From: Deltaproteobacteria bacterium
GTDB lineage: Bacteria; Desulfobacterota; Syntrophia; Syntrophales; Smithellaceae
Assembly: GCA_012729055.1 (NCBI GenBank)
Contig: JAAYDW010000025.1
Location: forward strand, 1 to 32,091
Length of the DNA: 32,091 nt
Reading direction: 5' to 3'
Shown: positions 1 through 7,935 of the stretch, piece by piece
Numbering within the stretch: the stretch's first letter is position 1
How the letters are laid out: each line of letters begins with the position of its first letter
The notes under the pieces: generated by a model
The model's database searches: none
Told to the model about the DNA's origin: nothing
Seen by the model: only the letters and a program-made list of their open reading frames with translations
Made by a program: the position numbers and the translations under genes

Positions 1-2860
1 ACCTGCCCTCGACGATTTTGATTTCATCCTCTGTCAGGCCGTAGAGGTCGTAAACCAATTTGTCTATTTGCTTGTCAGTGGCGTCGATCCGGCGTTGGAT
101 CAGGGTTTGCTCGTGAGCGGTCTTGGCTTCGGCTCGCTGTTTTTGCAAAGTGATCATTGATTCAACAAGAAAATTCATCTTTTTACATTCATCTTCATTA
201 ACTTCATCAAGCCTTGGAATGGGCATACTTAACAATGTTTTCATGTTTATTTTGGGATAAACAGTTCTCTTTAGATTGATATTACAATCAGCAAGCAGAT
301 ATCCAAAATATTTTGATGATAAAATTCCAGCGAGCATGAAAATATATTTTTCGTTTATTTGTTCTTTTGGCTTAATTGTTATTAAATCTGAATTACATAT
401 TGCAGTGTCATAAAAAATATTCGTCTTAAGGCGCACAGGCTTCAATGCAATGATTCTTTGCACGACAATACGCCATCCTGAAAAAACGGATAAATCTCGC
501 GATTCAGCAAGATTCCGTCCGTACCTTATATATCGGATGTTATCTTTCAAATAGAAAAAGCCACAATCAGCTGCCGTGTAATATGGGTAATCATTCGATG
601 CTTGGGGTTCTATTAAATTATATACTTTTTCTGAAATTATCTTCTCGGTCTGAGCTGGCTCTCCGTACCCTTTCCGATAAGGAACAATTCCCATAAATGT
701 TTGAAAATATTGACCCAATTCCGAATGAGTTTTGTCGCTTGCTTTGAATAATAACTTATAGCCATTATCTCTTGATGGTTTAAAGCATTTGGGGCCTGAA
801 ATATTACCGATGAGTGTCGGCTTATCAGTCGTCCTTTCATAAAAATCAATATTGTTGGATATGCCCCCTTTTTCAATGACCAAAATTGCACAAAATACCG
901 TAGCACTTATGAAAACATCTTTAACATTCAATATGATTTTAGCTTTATTGTTTTCGAATAAAAACTTTCTGAGGGCAGCATCGTTGTCAGTTGACAAAAA
1001 ATAGTTGGGTACGATGAATGAAAACATGCCGTACCGCCTTAAAGCCATAAATGCCTTTTCAATAAAAAGTGCAAAGGTGTTTTGCCGAAACGTCGAGAAA
1101 ATGTATTTTGATTTGAAATATTCAATCTCAGTGCGACTGATGATTTCTTCTCGTTGATGAATATACGGCGGATTTCCGATGACTGCGTCGAAGCCGCCGG
1201 CTTTGAAGATGTCCGGAAATTCAGCTTGCCAGTCGAAGGCGTTGACGCGCTGGATTTCTTCCGTGTCCAGGAGGCTCGTTTGTTTACCGTCGTAAAAATC
1301 CGGGCCGATGAGCGAGTTGCCGCATTTGATGTTGCCGCCCAGATCGGGAAGCGCGCGTTCGTGAAAGAGTTTGAACTGGTAATTGAGCGTTTCGCCGGTT
1401 TCACCCTCCAGCACTTTGAGCAGCAGCGACAGTTTCGTGACTTCGACGGCCTGAAAGTCGATGTCCACGCCGTAAATGCTGCTGAGCAAGATGCGTTTGC
1501 GTTCGGCGGTGGTCAGATGCCATGCGTCGTCGCGACCTTTAAAGAGGATCGGCTTTTTCGCGCGGGCGTGCTTTTCCGGGGTGTTTTCGGAATACCACTT
1601 TAAATGCCAGTCGAGCAGATGCTGGTACGCGCCCAGCAGAAAGGAGCCGGACCCGCAGGCGGGATCGAGGATTTTGAGCTTTTCCGCCGTCTTCGGCGTC
1701 TTGCCGTCCAGAAGCCGGCCCACCGTGTTTTGAACAATGTAATCGACGATGTATGTCGGCGTGTAAAAGACGCCGCCCGCCTTTTTGACTTCCGGCTTGT
1801 CTTCGACCACGGCGCGGTGGTCGCTGGTAAGGCGAATGACCTTGCCCAGGAATTGTTCATAGACCTGCCCGAGAATGTCGGCGGGCAGAACGGAAAATTC
1901 ATAGGGTGAATCCGGATAATAAAGGCGCTTGAGGATGTCCTTGAGCGGCTTGTCGTCGATGCCGAGCGACGGCGTCAATCGGTCCGGCGGTTCCGCTTCG
2001 TCCTTTTCGTGCCGGAAATGAAACAGACCGGAATTGTATCGGTCGTCGGCTTTTTCAAAAAGTTCCTGAAGGCGCGCGTAGGTATTGACGCCGTTGCAGA
2101 TGCTCCGAAGCGTTCCGTAGTCTTCAATGCCCCGGTCTTCGGCAATGCGCAAAAAGATGATGCGGTCGATGATGCGCTGGACGGAATCGTTGAGTTCGCG
2201 CACGGAAAGAGTATTGCGCAGTGCGATGTTGCGGGCGAGGCTTTCGCGCCAGCCCTCGATTTCAGCCAGAAAAGCACCGTCCACTTCGGCCGTGCCCCGT
2301 TTGGCTTTGCCGGATTCGGCGTATTTGTCAAACGAGCCCTTGAGAATGGCATCTTTGGAAAAGATCCCGGCGATTTCATCCCATTTGTCGGCGTACTGTT
2401 TGTAGGTGTAATAAAGGATGCGGGCCTTGTCCGCCCTGTCGGATTGGTCCGGCTTGACGCGGCAGTCATAAACGGCGAACTCGTCGAAATCGGTGACGAT
2501 GGAAAGCGGCAACTTGGCCGACCAGGCGTAGCGACGCACCTGGTAGGCAGGCGCGGGAGTGTCCTTGATGTTGACGGAGGGTTGCTTGGCTTCGACGAAG
2601 AACTTGCGTTGTCCACCGATGCGGAAGGAATAGTCCGGGGCTTTCGTGGAACCGCCGATTTTGACGGCGTCTTCGTGAATGACGTCCTTGTAAGCTTCGG
2701 CATGACCCGATGTGTTGTTGACGTCCCAGCCCAGGGCTTCAAAAAACGGGTCGATAAACTCGCGGCGGGCTTGAGTTTCGTTATAGCCGCCGGACGTGTA
2801 AGCTTCCTTGTTTCTTTCGAATCGGTCAATCAGGTCCAGAATAATCGGCGGAACGGGCAT
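1..2860 (-). CDS. Type IIG (Eco57I-like) restriction-modification enzyme, 3' end cut by window edge
   Basis: One uninterrupted minus-strand frame runs from ATG at 2858-2860 to the window edge, 953 codons without a stop. Residues 1-120 hold a nuclease-like domain: D76, then E90-A-K92, fits PD-(D/E)xK in an HsdR_N-type fold. The middle is an N6-adenine methylase: SAM motif I DPACGSGSF near residue 398 and catalytic NPPY near residue 563. The remainder is the target-recognition half, ending in a helical LYGLTEDEI segment that is usual just before the stop in this family, so few residues are missing. One polypeptide would cut and methylate, acting as a solitary defence gene. The 3' part (about 130-1150) is far more AT-rich than the 5' part, suggesting exchange of the specificity domain. 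Confident of the family; the recognition site cannot be read. Confidence 0.88.
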   Translation of the reverse strand, partial: MPVPPIILDLIDRFERNKEAYTSGGYNETQARREFIDPFFEALGWDVNNTSGHAEAYKDVIHEDAVKIGGSTKAPDYSFRIGGQRKFFVEAKQPSVNIKDTPAPAYQVRRYAWSAKLPLSIVTDFDEFAVYDCRVKPDQSDRADKARILYYTYKQYADKWDEIAGIFSKDAILKGSFDKYAESGKAKRGTAEVDGAFLAEIEGWRESLARNIALRNTLSVRELNDSVQRIIDRIIFLRIAEDRGIEDYGTLRSICNGVNTYARLQELFEKADDRYNSGLFHFRHEKDEAEPPDRLTPSLGIDDKPLKDILKRLYYPDSPYEFSVLPADILGQVYEQFLGKVIRLTSDHRAVVEDKPEVKKAGGVFYTPTYIVDYIVQNTVGRLLDGKTPKTAEKLKILDPACGSGSFLLGAYQHLLDWHLKWYSENTPEKHARAKKPILFKGRDDAWHLTTAERKRILLSSIYGVDIDFQAVEVTKLSLLLKVLEGETGETLNYQFKLFHERALPDLGGNIKCGNSLIGPDFYDGKQTSLLDTEEIQRVNAFDWQAEFPDIFKAGGFDAVIGNPPYIHQREEIISRTEIEYFKSKYIFSTFRQNTFALFIEKAFMALRRYGMFSFIVPNYFLSTDNDAALRKFLFENNKAKIILNVKDVFISATVFCAILVIEKGGISNNIDFYERTTDKPTLIGNISGPKCFKPSRDNGYKLLFKASDKTHSELGQYFQTFMGIVPYRKGYGEPAQTEKIISEKVYNLIEPQASNDYPYYTAADCGFFYLKDNIRYIRYGRNLAESRDLSVFSGWRIVVQRIIALKPVRLKTNIFYDTAICNSDLITIKPKEQINEKYIFMLAGILSSKYFGYLLADCNINLKRTVYPKINMKTLLSMPIPRLDEVNEDECKKMNFLVESMITLQKQRAEAKTAHEQTLIQRRIDATDKQIDKLVYDLYGLTEDEIKIVEGR

Positions 2861-2948
2861 GGGACTTCCTTGTCTGTGAATACATTTTTTTCTAAATTAG
2901 CCGTCATATTACAACTTTGCATGAACAATGCAAGAAAAAAAGCCAGAT

Positions 2949-2997
2949 TGGTGGATGGTGGATAGGGGATGGCTCGTGGCTCGTGGCTCATAGCTCG
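2949..2997 (+). repeat. Heptamer tandem repeat, left copy
   Basis: Seven back-to-back 7-bp units, each starting TGG or TAG: TGGTGGA twice, TAGGGGA, TGGCTCG twice, TGGCTCA, TAGCTCG. They lie just upstream of the divergent restriction-modification gene and abut the palindromes at 3003. The same heptamer-plus-palindrome arrangement recurs in reverse orientation near 31.9 kb. No coding role is apparent; a short open frame through here is repeat-derived. Confidence 0.8.
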
Positions 2998-3002
2998 TGG
3001 AT

Positions 3003-3190
3003 GTAGGGCGGGGCTTCAGCCCCGCCGCAAAAAAAAATTATCCACTGAAGTTCATGCACCGGAGTGCGGGTTTTCAAAACCGCCGGATTCGGCGAAGCTG
3101 AAACTTCGCCCTGCACAGGCAAAACCCTCAACTATCAGTAATGTAGGGCGGGGCTTCAGCCCCGCCGTGGTTTGCGGACCTGAAGGTCCG
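3003..3190 (+). repeat. Cluster of four short palindromes with TTCA/TGAA centres
   Basis: Two near-identical copies (3003-3026 and 3143-3166) read GTAGGGC followed by GGGGCTTCAGCCCC and GCC. Between them, 3091-3110 has arms GGCGAAG/CTTCGCC, and 3175-3190 reads CGGACC-TGAA-GGTCCG. Arm sequences differ but stay complementary, and the centre keeps TTCA or its complement. This is a dispersed extragenic palindrome family. The 483-base stretch between the restriction gene and the permease (2861-3343) holds only these repeats and the permease leader. Confidence 0.8.
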
Positions 3191-3343
3191 ATCCCATCGT
3201 TTCCCTCCCACGAGGGCGATTATTCATTCGTCTGATCTTGCCAGGTTTGTAAAAGGGGATTGTCAAAAACAGCGGTTTCGGCTATAGCTCCAGCCTTAAC
3301 CGCTTGGCGGCGCAAGCCGCGAACGAAGGATCGGACAAGGGGC

Positions 3344-4924
3344 ATGGCGAACGGGGGGAGCGCGACGAAGCACGGGAGATTCTGGGGCGAAGCGACCGCT
3401 TTTCTCGCCCTGTTTCTGGACAACGCGGGCGTTCTCATTTTTCTTAACGCCATTCTGGTCTTCACCTTCAACTATCCCGTCGATATCATCCTGACGCGCA
3501 TGATCCCCGGCACGGCCATCGGCGTTTTGCTGGGCGACCTCGTTTATACGTGGCTCGCCGTCCGCCTGGCGCGCAAAACCGGCCGCCGGGACGTTACGGC
3601 CATGCCGCTGGGGCTCGACACGCCCTCCACCATCGGCATCGCCTACGCCGTTTTGGGCCCGACGTTTGTGGCCACGCGCGACGCGATCCTCACCTGGCAT
3701 GTCGGCATGGCGACCCTCTTCATGATCGGCCTGGTCAAAGTCGTGACCGCCTTTTTCGGAAGCTGGATCCAGCGCAACATTCCCACGGCGGGGCTTTTGG
3801 GGTCGATCGCCGGCATCGGCCTTTTGCTTTTGGGCTTTCTGCCGATGATCGAAATCTTCAACGAAGCGCTGGCCGGCATGGTGGCGCTGGGGCTGATTTT
3901 CGCCGCGCTGTTCAGCCGCTTGCAGCTGCCGGGACGCATTCACGGCATTGTGGCGGCGCTCGTTTTCGGAACGCTCATTCACTTTGCGCTGGGGATGACC
4001 GGCCATCTGCCGGAGTATCAGCCGCCGTCCTGGGAGCTGTCTTTGTGCCTGCCGGTTTTTTCGATCGGTTTTCTGCAGTCGCTGCCGCAGAGCATTCACT
4101 ATCTGCCGATCGCCATTCCCTTCGGACTGCTCACGATTGTCGGCGGCATCAACAATACGGAAAGCGCGCGCCTGGCGGGCGACCGTTATAAGACGCGCGA
4201 CATTCTGCTCACCGAGGCCGTGACGTCGCTTCTTTCCGCCTTCTTCGGCGGCGTGGCGCAGACGACGCCTTACATCGGCCATCCCGCCTACAAGAAAATG
4301 GGGGCCACCTGGCGCTATACGCTGATTACGGGACTGGCCGTGGGGCTTTGCGCCATGGTCGGGCTCATGTCGCTGTTCGTCGCGCTCATTCCGCGGGCGG
4401 TCATTGCGCCGATCTTTATCTTTGTCGGCTTTGAAATCGTTCATCAGGCCTACCGGGAATCGCCGCCCGCCCATTCGCCGGCGGTGAGCCTGAGTTTCCT
4501 GCCGGTCATTGCCGGCCTGCTGATGATCGTCCTGGGGCAGTTCCTGGGCGCGCTGAATATTTTGCCCGACCGGCTGCCGCCGCGCCTGCAGCAGCTCCAC
4601 CAGACGCTGACAATGCTGTCCAACGGCTTTATTCTGACGGGTCTTCTCTGGGGCAGCATGCTGGCGTTTCTCATCGACCACCGCGCGAGGCTCGCGGCCC
4701 TGTGCGCGGCCGTCTGCGGCGCGCTGACGCTTGGCGGCGTGATTCATTCGGTTCTGCCCACCGGGGAGCTCTATCTGCCCTGGCGGGCGCCGGGAACCGC
4801 GCACTACGGCCTGGCTGCGGCGTATATGTTGCTGGCGGGAATCCTGCTGCTTCTGACCGGAAAAAAGGATCCGGAAGAACAAGGGCAAAAAGGAGGAGGG
4901 GCTGATCCGCGCCAAACATTGTGA
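3344..4924 (+). CDS. NCS2-like (nucleobase/xanthine-uracil type) permease
   Basis: The product is a 526-residue, very hydrophobic integral membrane protein with about 12-14 predicted spans, likely an ion-coupled symporter. Family signs are a first span containing FLALFLDNAGV, the segment GRRDVTAMPLG before the next spans, GGINNTESA with acidic E273 (the place of the substrate-binding acidic residue in span 8 of UraA-type carriers), and AQTTPYIGHPAYKKMG after it. ATG 3344 is preferred because it leaves a short cytoplasmic tail before span 1 and has AAGGGG just upstream. An in-frame TTG at 3260 with its own AGGGG is possible but would add a basic extension of non-coding character. Substrate is unknown. 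Codon bias produces a long antisense open frame, which is ignored. Confidence 0.75.
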   Translation: MANGGSATKHGRFWGEATAFLALFLDNAGVLIFLNAILVFTFNYPVDIILTRMIPGTAIGVLLGDLVYTWLAVRLARKTGRRDVTAMPLGLDTPSTIGIAYAVLGPTFVATRDAILTWHVGMATLFMIGLVKVVTAFFGSWIQRNIPTAGLLGSIAGIGLLLLGFLPMIEIFNEALAGMVALGLIFAALFSRLQLPGRIHGIVAALVFGTLIHFALGMTGHLPEYQPPSWELSLCLPVFSIGFLQSLPQSIHYLPIAIPFGLLTIVGGINNTESARLAGDRYKTRDILLTEAVTSLLSAFFGGVAQTTPYIGHPAYKKMGATWRYTLITGLAVGLCAMVGLMSLFVALIPRAVIAPIFIFVGFEIVHQAYRESPPAHSPAVSLSFLPVIAGLLMIVLGQFLGALNILPDRLPPRLQQLHQTLTMLSNGFILTGLLWGSMLAFLIDHRARLAALCAAVCGALTLGGVIHSVLPTGELYLPWRAPGTAHYGLAAAYMLLAGILLLLTGKKDPEEQGQKGGGADPRQTL

Positions 4925-5006
4925 TCAGGAAGGTTTGAAAGAAATCGCGACGGAAGTTTCAGGCCGCGGAAAATAGCGATCATTCCATTTTTTCAAGGAG
5001 GAGCGT

Positions 5007-6857
5007 GTGACGAAGTATTCGGACAAGGTGGTAACGGCGAAGCAGGCGATCGGTTCCATTTCCCGCGGCAAGAGGGTTTTCATCGGGTCCTACTGTGCGG
5101 AGCCGCAGTATCTCGTAAGCGCGCTCATCGATCAGACGGATCACTTTTCCGACGTGGAGGTGGTGCGCTTTCTCAATCTGGAAGGCTCGCTCATGGGGCT
5201 CGTCGCGGAGGAAACGAAGGGGCGCTGCTACCACGTGCGCTCCATCTACCAGGGATCGGGCATGATCGAGGGCCTCACCGCGTCGCGGCGTTTTCTCACG
5301 CCCATGAATCTCTACACCGTCCCGTCGCTTTTCAAAATGCGCCACATCCCCATTCACTGCGCGCTCATTCAAACCGCGCCTCCCGACGCCTTCGGCTGGC
5401 TCAACCTGGGCATTTCCGTGGATATCACGCTGGCGGCGGCCGCCGCGGCGGATATCGTCATCGTTCAGGTCAACCCGCGCATGCCCGTTGTTCCCGGCTA
5501 CGGCATGATCCACGTGGACGACGTGGACTACATCGTCGAACACGACGAGGAGCTCCTGACGGTTTACCCCACGCCGGAAATGAAGGGCGCGGACCGCGTG
5601 GCCAAGCTTCTGTCAAGCCTCATCGAAGACGGCTCCACGCTGCACATCAGTCCGGGCTTTACGCCGGAGCTGATCTGCGCCGCGCTGGGCGACAAGACCG
5701 ATCTGGGCATTCATTCGCTGATGATTCTCGACGTTATGAAGGATCTGGCCGGGCGCGGCATCATTACCAACCGCAAGAAGGGATTCAACGAGGGGAAGAT
5801 GGTGGCGAGCGGCGCCGTCGGCTCGGAGGAGCTCTACCGCTACCTGGACAGAAATCCCGCCATCGAATTCCGGCCCTGCGACTACGTCAGCAATCCGGTC
5901 ATGATCGCCCGTCACAGCAAGATGACGGCCGTGAACCGCGTGACGTCCGTCGATCTCAAGGGACAGGTGGCGGCTGACGGCATCGCGCAGAACCATTTCG
6001 CCGATGTGGCGGGGCTGGTGGACTTCAGCCGGGGCGCGGCGATGGCGCCGGGCGGCAAGTCGATCGTCGTCGTCCAGTCGACGAGCGACGACGGACAGCA
6101 CAGCAACATCGTCCTCGAGCAGGCCGCGGGCGCCGTGGCCATTCCGGCGGCGGACGTGACTTACGTGATTACGGAATACGGCGCCGTGAACCTCTTCGGC
6201 AAGAACGTCCAGGAGCGCGCCATGGCGATGATCAGCATCGCCCATCCCGATTTCCGCGAACGGCTGTTCGAGCAGGGCCGGCGCATGGGGTTGATCGGCC
6301 AGGAGCGCAAGCTTTACGAATCCCAGTTCGGCGTGTATCCGGCGTGGCTGGAGGAGGTGGTCGCCATCGCCGGACAGAAGGTCACGCTCCGTCCCGTGAA
6401 AACCGTCGACGACCGGCTCATCCAGGAGCATTTCTACGAGATGGACGAAAAGGACATCGCCAAACGCTTTTTCGGCCGGAAGCACCACTTTTACTGGGAT
6501 GAAATGAAAGACATGTTCATCGTGGACTACACGAAGAACTGTTCGATCGTCGCCTACTTGGGCGAGGAAGGCTACGGCCGGATCGTCGGCATCGGCGGCT
6601 ATTTTCTCGAAGGCAGCGGGGCGGGTGAAGTCGCCTATTCCGTGGCGAAGGACTGGCAGGGCAAGGGAATCGCCGTGCGGCTGCAGCAGAAGGTGGTCGA
6701 CGCAGCGCTTGCCAACGGTTTGATCGGGCTCGACGCGGTCGTGCTCAAGGAAAACTTTTCCATGCTTGCCTTGTTTAAAAAACTGCCGTATCAGATTCGC
6801 ACCAAGTATGAGGACGGCATTTTAACCCTGAAATGCCGGTTTGACGAACCGGCTTGA
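5007..6857 (+). CDS. Acetyl-CoA hydrolase/CoA-transferase fused to GNAT acetyltransferase
   Basis: A 616-residue fusion. Residues 1 to about 440 are an acetyl-CoA hydrolase/4-hydroxybutyrate CoA-transferase type protein, with TEYGAVNLFGKN and RPCDYVSNP as recognisable conserved blocks. Residues from about 455 to the end are a GNAT domain, with acetyl-CoA-binding motif WQGKGIA near residue 550. The start is GTG at 5007, placed by a strong AAGGAGGAG at 4995-5003. Class I CoA-transferases carry a catalytic Glu in a G(V/I)H(T/S)EM segment; here the segment reads GIHSLM, with Leu238 in that place. Thioester exchange by the usual covalent Glu-CoA route is therefore doubtful. Hydrolase, CoA-ester binding or regulatory roles are alternatives. 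The GNAT part could acetylate proteins in response to acyl-CoA. The STAS gene follows after 20 bases. Confidence 0.85.
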   Translation: MTKYSDKVVTAKQAIGSISRGKRVFIGSYCAEPQYLVSALIDQTDHFSDVEVVRFLNLEGSLMGLVAEETKGRCYHVRSIYQGSGMIEGLTASRRFLTPMNLYTVPSLFKMRHIPIHCALIQTAPPDAFGWLNLGISVDITLAAAAAADIVIVQVNPRMPVVPGYGMIHVDDVDYIVEHDEELLTVYPTPEMKGADRVAKLLSSLIEDGSTLHISPGFTPELICAALGDKTDLGIHSLMILDVMKDLAGRGIITNRKKGFNEGKMVASGAVGSEELYRYLDRNPAIEFRPCDYVSNPVMIARHSKMTAVNRVTSVDLKGQVAADGIAQNHFADVAGLVDFSRGAAMAPGGKSIVVVQSTSDDGQHSNIVLEQAAGAVAIPAADVTYVITEYGAVNLFGKNVQERAMAMISIAHPDFRERLFEQGRRMGLIGQERKLYESQFGVYPAWLEEVVAIAGQKVTLRPVKTVDDRLIQEHFYEMDEKDIAKRFFGRKHHFYWDEMKDMFIVDYTKNCSIVAYLGEEGYGRIVGIGGYFLEGSGAGEVAYSVAKDWQGKGIAVRLQQKVVDAALANGLIGLDAVVLKENFSMLALFKKLPYQIRTKYEDGILTLKCRFDEPA

Positions 6858-6877
6858 CGCGATCGGGAGACAAACGG

Positions 6878-7222
6878 ATGGAATTGAAAAAAGAAACGGG
6901 CGGCGACGGCATTGCATACCTTCGCATCGCGGGACACGTGGATGCGCTTACCGCTCCGCAGTTGGAAAAAGAAATCGTCGCGGCCCTCGCGGCGCCCGGT
7001 TCCCGCTGCATCGTGGATCTCTTCCAGGTGGCGTACATGAGTTCGGCCGGCCTGCGAGTGCTGGTGGTGGGAGCGAAAACGGCGGAAAACACGGGCGGCG
7101 GATTTGCCGTCTACGGCCTGCAAAGCGCCGTGCGCAAGGTTCTCTCTGCCGTGGGCTTTTTTTCGTGCATTCCGGTCTTCGAAACCGAAAGCGAAGCCCT
7201 CCAGGCCGTCGGCCGGCGGTAA
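6878..7222 (+). CDS. STAS-domain protein (anti-sigma-factor-antagonist type)
   Basis: A single STAS domain of 114 residues, as in SpoIIAA/RsbV-type partner-switch proteins, which are cytosolic and are controlled by phosphorylation of one serine. The loop reads MSSAGL; S56 aligns with the phospho-acceptor Ser of the classic DSSG motif, while the preceding Asp is Ser here. ATG 6878 is chosen because GGGAGA lies eight bases upstream; an in-frame TTG at 6854 overlapping the previous stop would add eight residues. It lies 20 bases after the CoA-transferase/GNAT gene, so it is probably cotranscribed with it. No kinase or phosphatase partner lies beside it, but an RsbRD-like protein ends the ATPase operon downstream. 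Confidence 0.85.
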   Translation: MELKKETGGDGIAYLRIAGHVDALTAPQLEKEIVAALAAPGSRCIVDLFQVAYMSSAGLRVLVVGAKTAENTGGGFAVYGLQSAVRKVLSAVGFFSCIPVFETESEALQAVGRR

Positions 7223-7444
7223 GCAGCAGCAGCGTTGCGGCCCGTTATTCTTTGACGGCGCAAACGCCGAAGCCGCTTCATCCGTTCAAAGGTTTTTCCG
7301 AGGTCGGGACAAAGCCCTCTTCTGCCCTGCAATGATAAAGCGCAAAAAATCCGGCGTCAACGACCAGGCCGTCCCCTCTTAAGGCGCCCGGCTTTCCGGC
7401 GCGGCGTATGGATCAATCCGGCCCTGCCGCCTTTTCCCCGGCGC
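7223..7444. other. Intergenic region before the ATPase promoter, no gene seen
   Basis: Between the STAS stop and the ATPase promoter there is no credible coding frame. Small GC hairpins occur (for example GGCG-CAAA-CGCC at 7257-7268) but none is followed by a T-run, so no clear terminator can be called. Confidence 0.5.
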
Positions 7445-7480
7445 GTTTTCCCTGTGTTTTCCCTGTTGACATCGGGAAAC
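7445..7480 (+). promoter_or_regulatory. Tandem 11-bp operator-like repeat over the ATPase promoter
   Basis: GTTTTCCCTGT occurs twice back to back (7445-7455 and 7456-7466), touching the first base of the -35 box. A partial inverted copy, GGGAAAC, lies inside the promoter spacer at 7474-7480, and TTTTCCCC at about 7432 may be a degenerate third copy. The 11-bp period puts both copies on one face of the helix. The position suggests a repressor or activator site; the binding protein is unknown. Confidence 0.5.
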
Positions 7481-7494
7481 GTTATTTCTATAAT
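7466..7494 (+). promoter_or_regulatory. Consensus sigma-70 promoter of the ATPase operon
   Basis: TTGACA (7466-7471), a 17-base spacer and TATAAT (7489-7494) match the sigma-70 consensus perfectly. Transcription would start near 7501, giving a leader of about 117 bases before the first ATPase ATG at 7618. Confidence 0.8.
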
Positions 7495-7617
7495 GGAATC
7501 ACATTCAAATTAGCAACGTTCACACGCCAGGTTCATTGGGACGTTCTGCATCCGGTGTTGTTCGGGACTTACTGGTAATCTTTCAACAAACGAAAGCAAG
7601 AATCATGGGGAGCGGGT

Positions 7618-7935
7618 ATGGATGACGTAATCACCCGCGTTGTTGAAATTGAGCGGCAATGTTCGGCCGACGTCGAACAGGCAGAGCGGGAGTCTGCGCG
7701 GAATATCGAGATCCGCCGGCGGCTTCTCGAGGAGGAGGCGGCCCGTGAGCGCGAACGGATTCGGAACGCGGAAAACGCCGGCGTCGCCGAGGCCGTGGAG
7801 GAAGCGAAAAAGCTTTCCGGGGCGGCATCCGCCGCGGCGAGGACAGAGAGTGATCGGCTTTTCGAAGATCCTGTTTTACGGGAAGCGATCAGGAAAGAAA
7901 TCCTCGCCATTCTGCTTGCGGGGCCGGACGCATGA
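7618..7935 (+). CDS. A/V-type ATPase subunit G/H (peripheral stalk)
   Basis: A 105-residue, highly charged protein almost entirely predicted as one alpha-helical coiled coil, rich in Glu, Arg and Ala. It corresponds to the small stalk subunit (AhaH/NtpF/G type) that pairs with subunit E to form the peripheral stator connecting the catalytic head to subunit I. Identification rests on length, coiled-coil character and its place as first gene of a complete ATPase operon, because sequence conservation in this subunit is weak. The ATG at 7618 follows GGGGAGCGGG. Its stop overlaps the next start by four bases (ATGA), implying translational coupling. Confidence 0.75.
   Translation: MDDVITRVVEIERQCSADVEQAERESARNIEIRRRLLEEEAARERERIRNAENAGVAEAVEEAKKLSGAASAAARTESDRLFEDPVLREAIRKEILAILLAGPDA

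Noticed and set aside
637-2829. Apparent fragmentation of the restriction-modification region into several short frames, suggesting a frameshifted pseudogene
   Set aside because: Direct translation of the minus strand from 2860 stays open to the window edge and carries all motifs; the fragments are in other frames.
2969-3235. 88-codon open frame in the repeat region before the permease
   Set aside because: Its sequence is made of heptamers and palindromes; no coding signature and no credible ribosome site.
3260-3343. TTG start giving the permease a 28-residue N-terminal extension
   Set aside because: The extension is basic and low in family-like character; ATG 3344 leaves the expected short tail before the first span. 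Not fully excluded because AGGGG precedes the TTG.
3296-4915. Long antisense open frame (539 codons) opposite the permease
   Set aside because: Arg/Gln/His-rich composition without domain signals; it mirrors the GC-rich third positions of the real permease gene.
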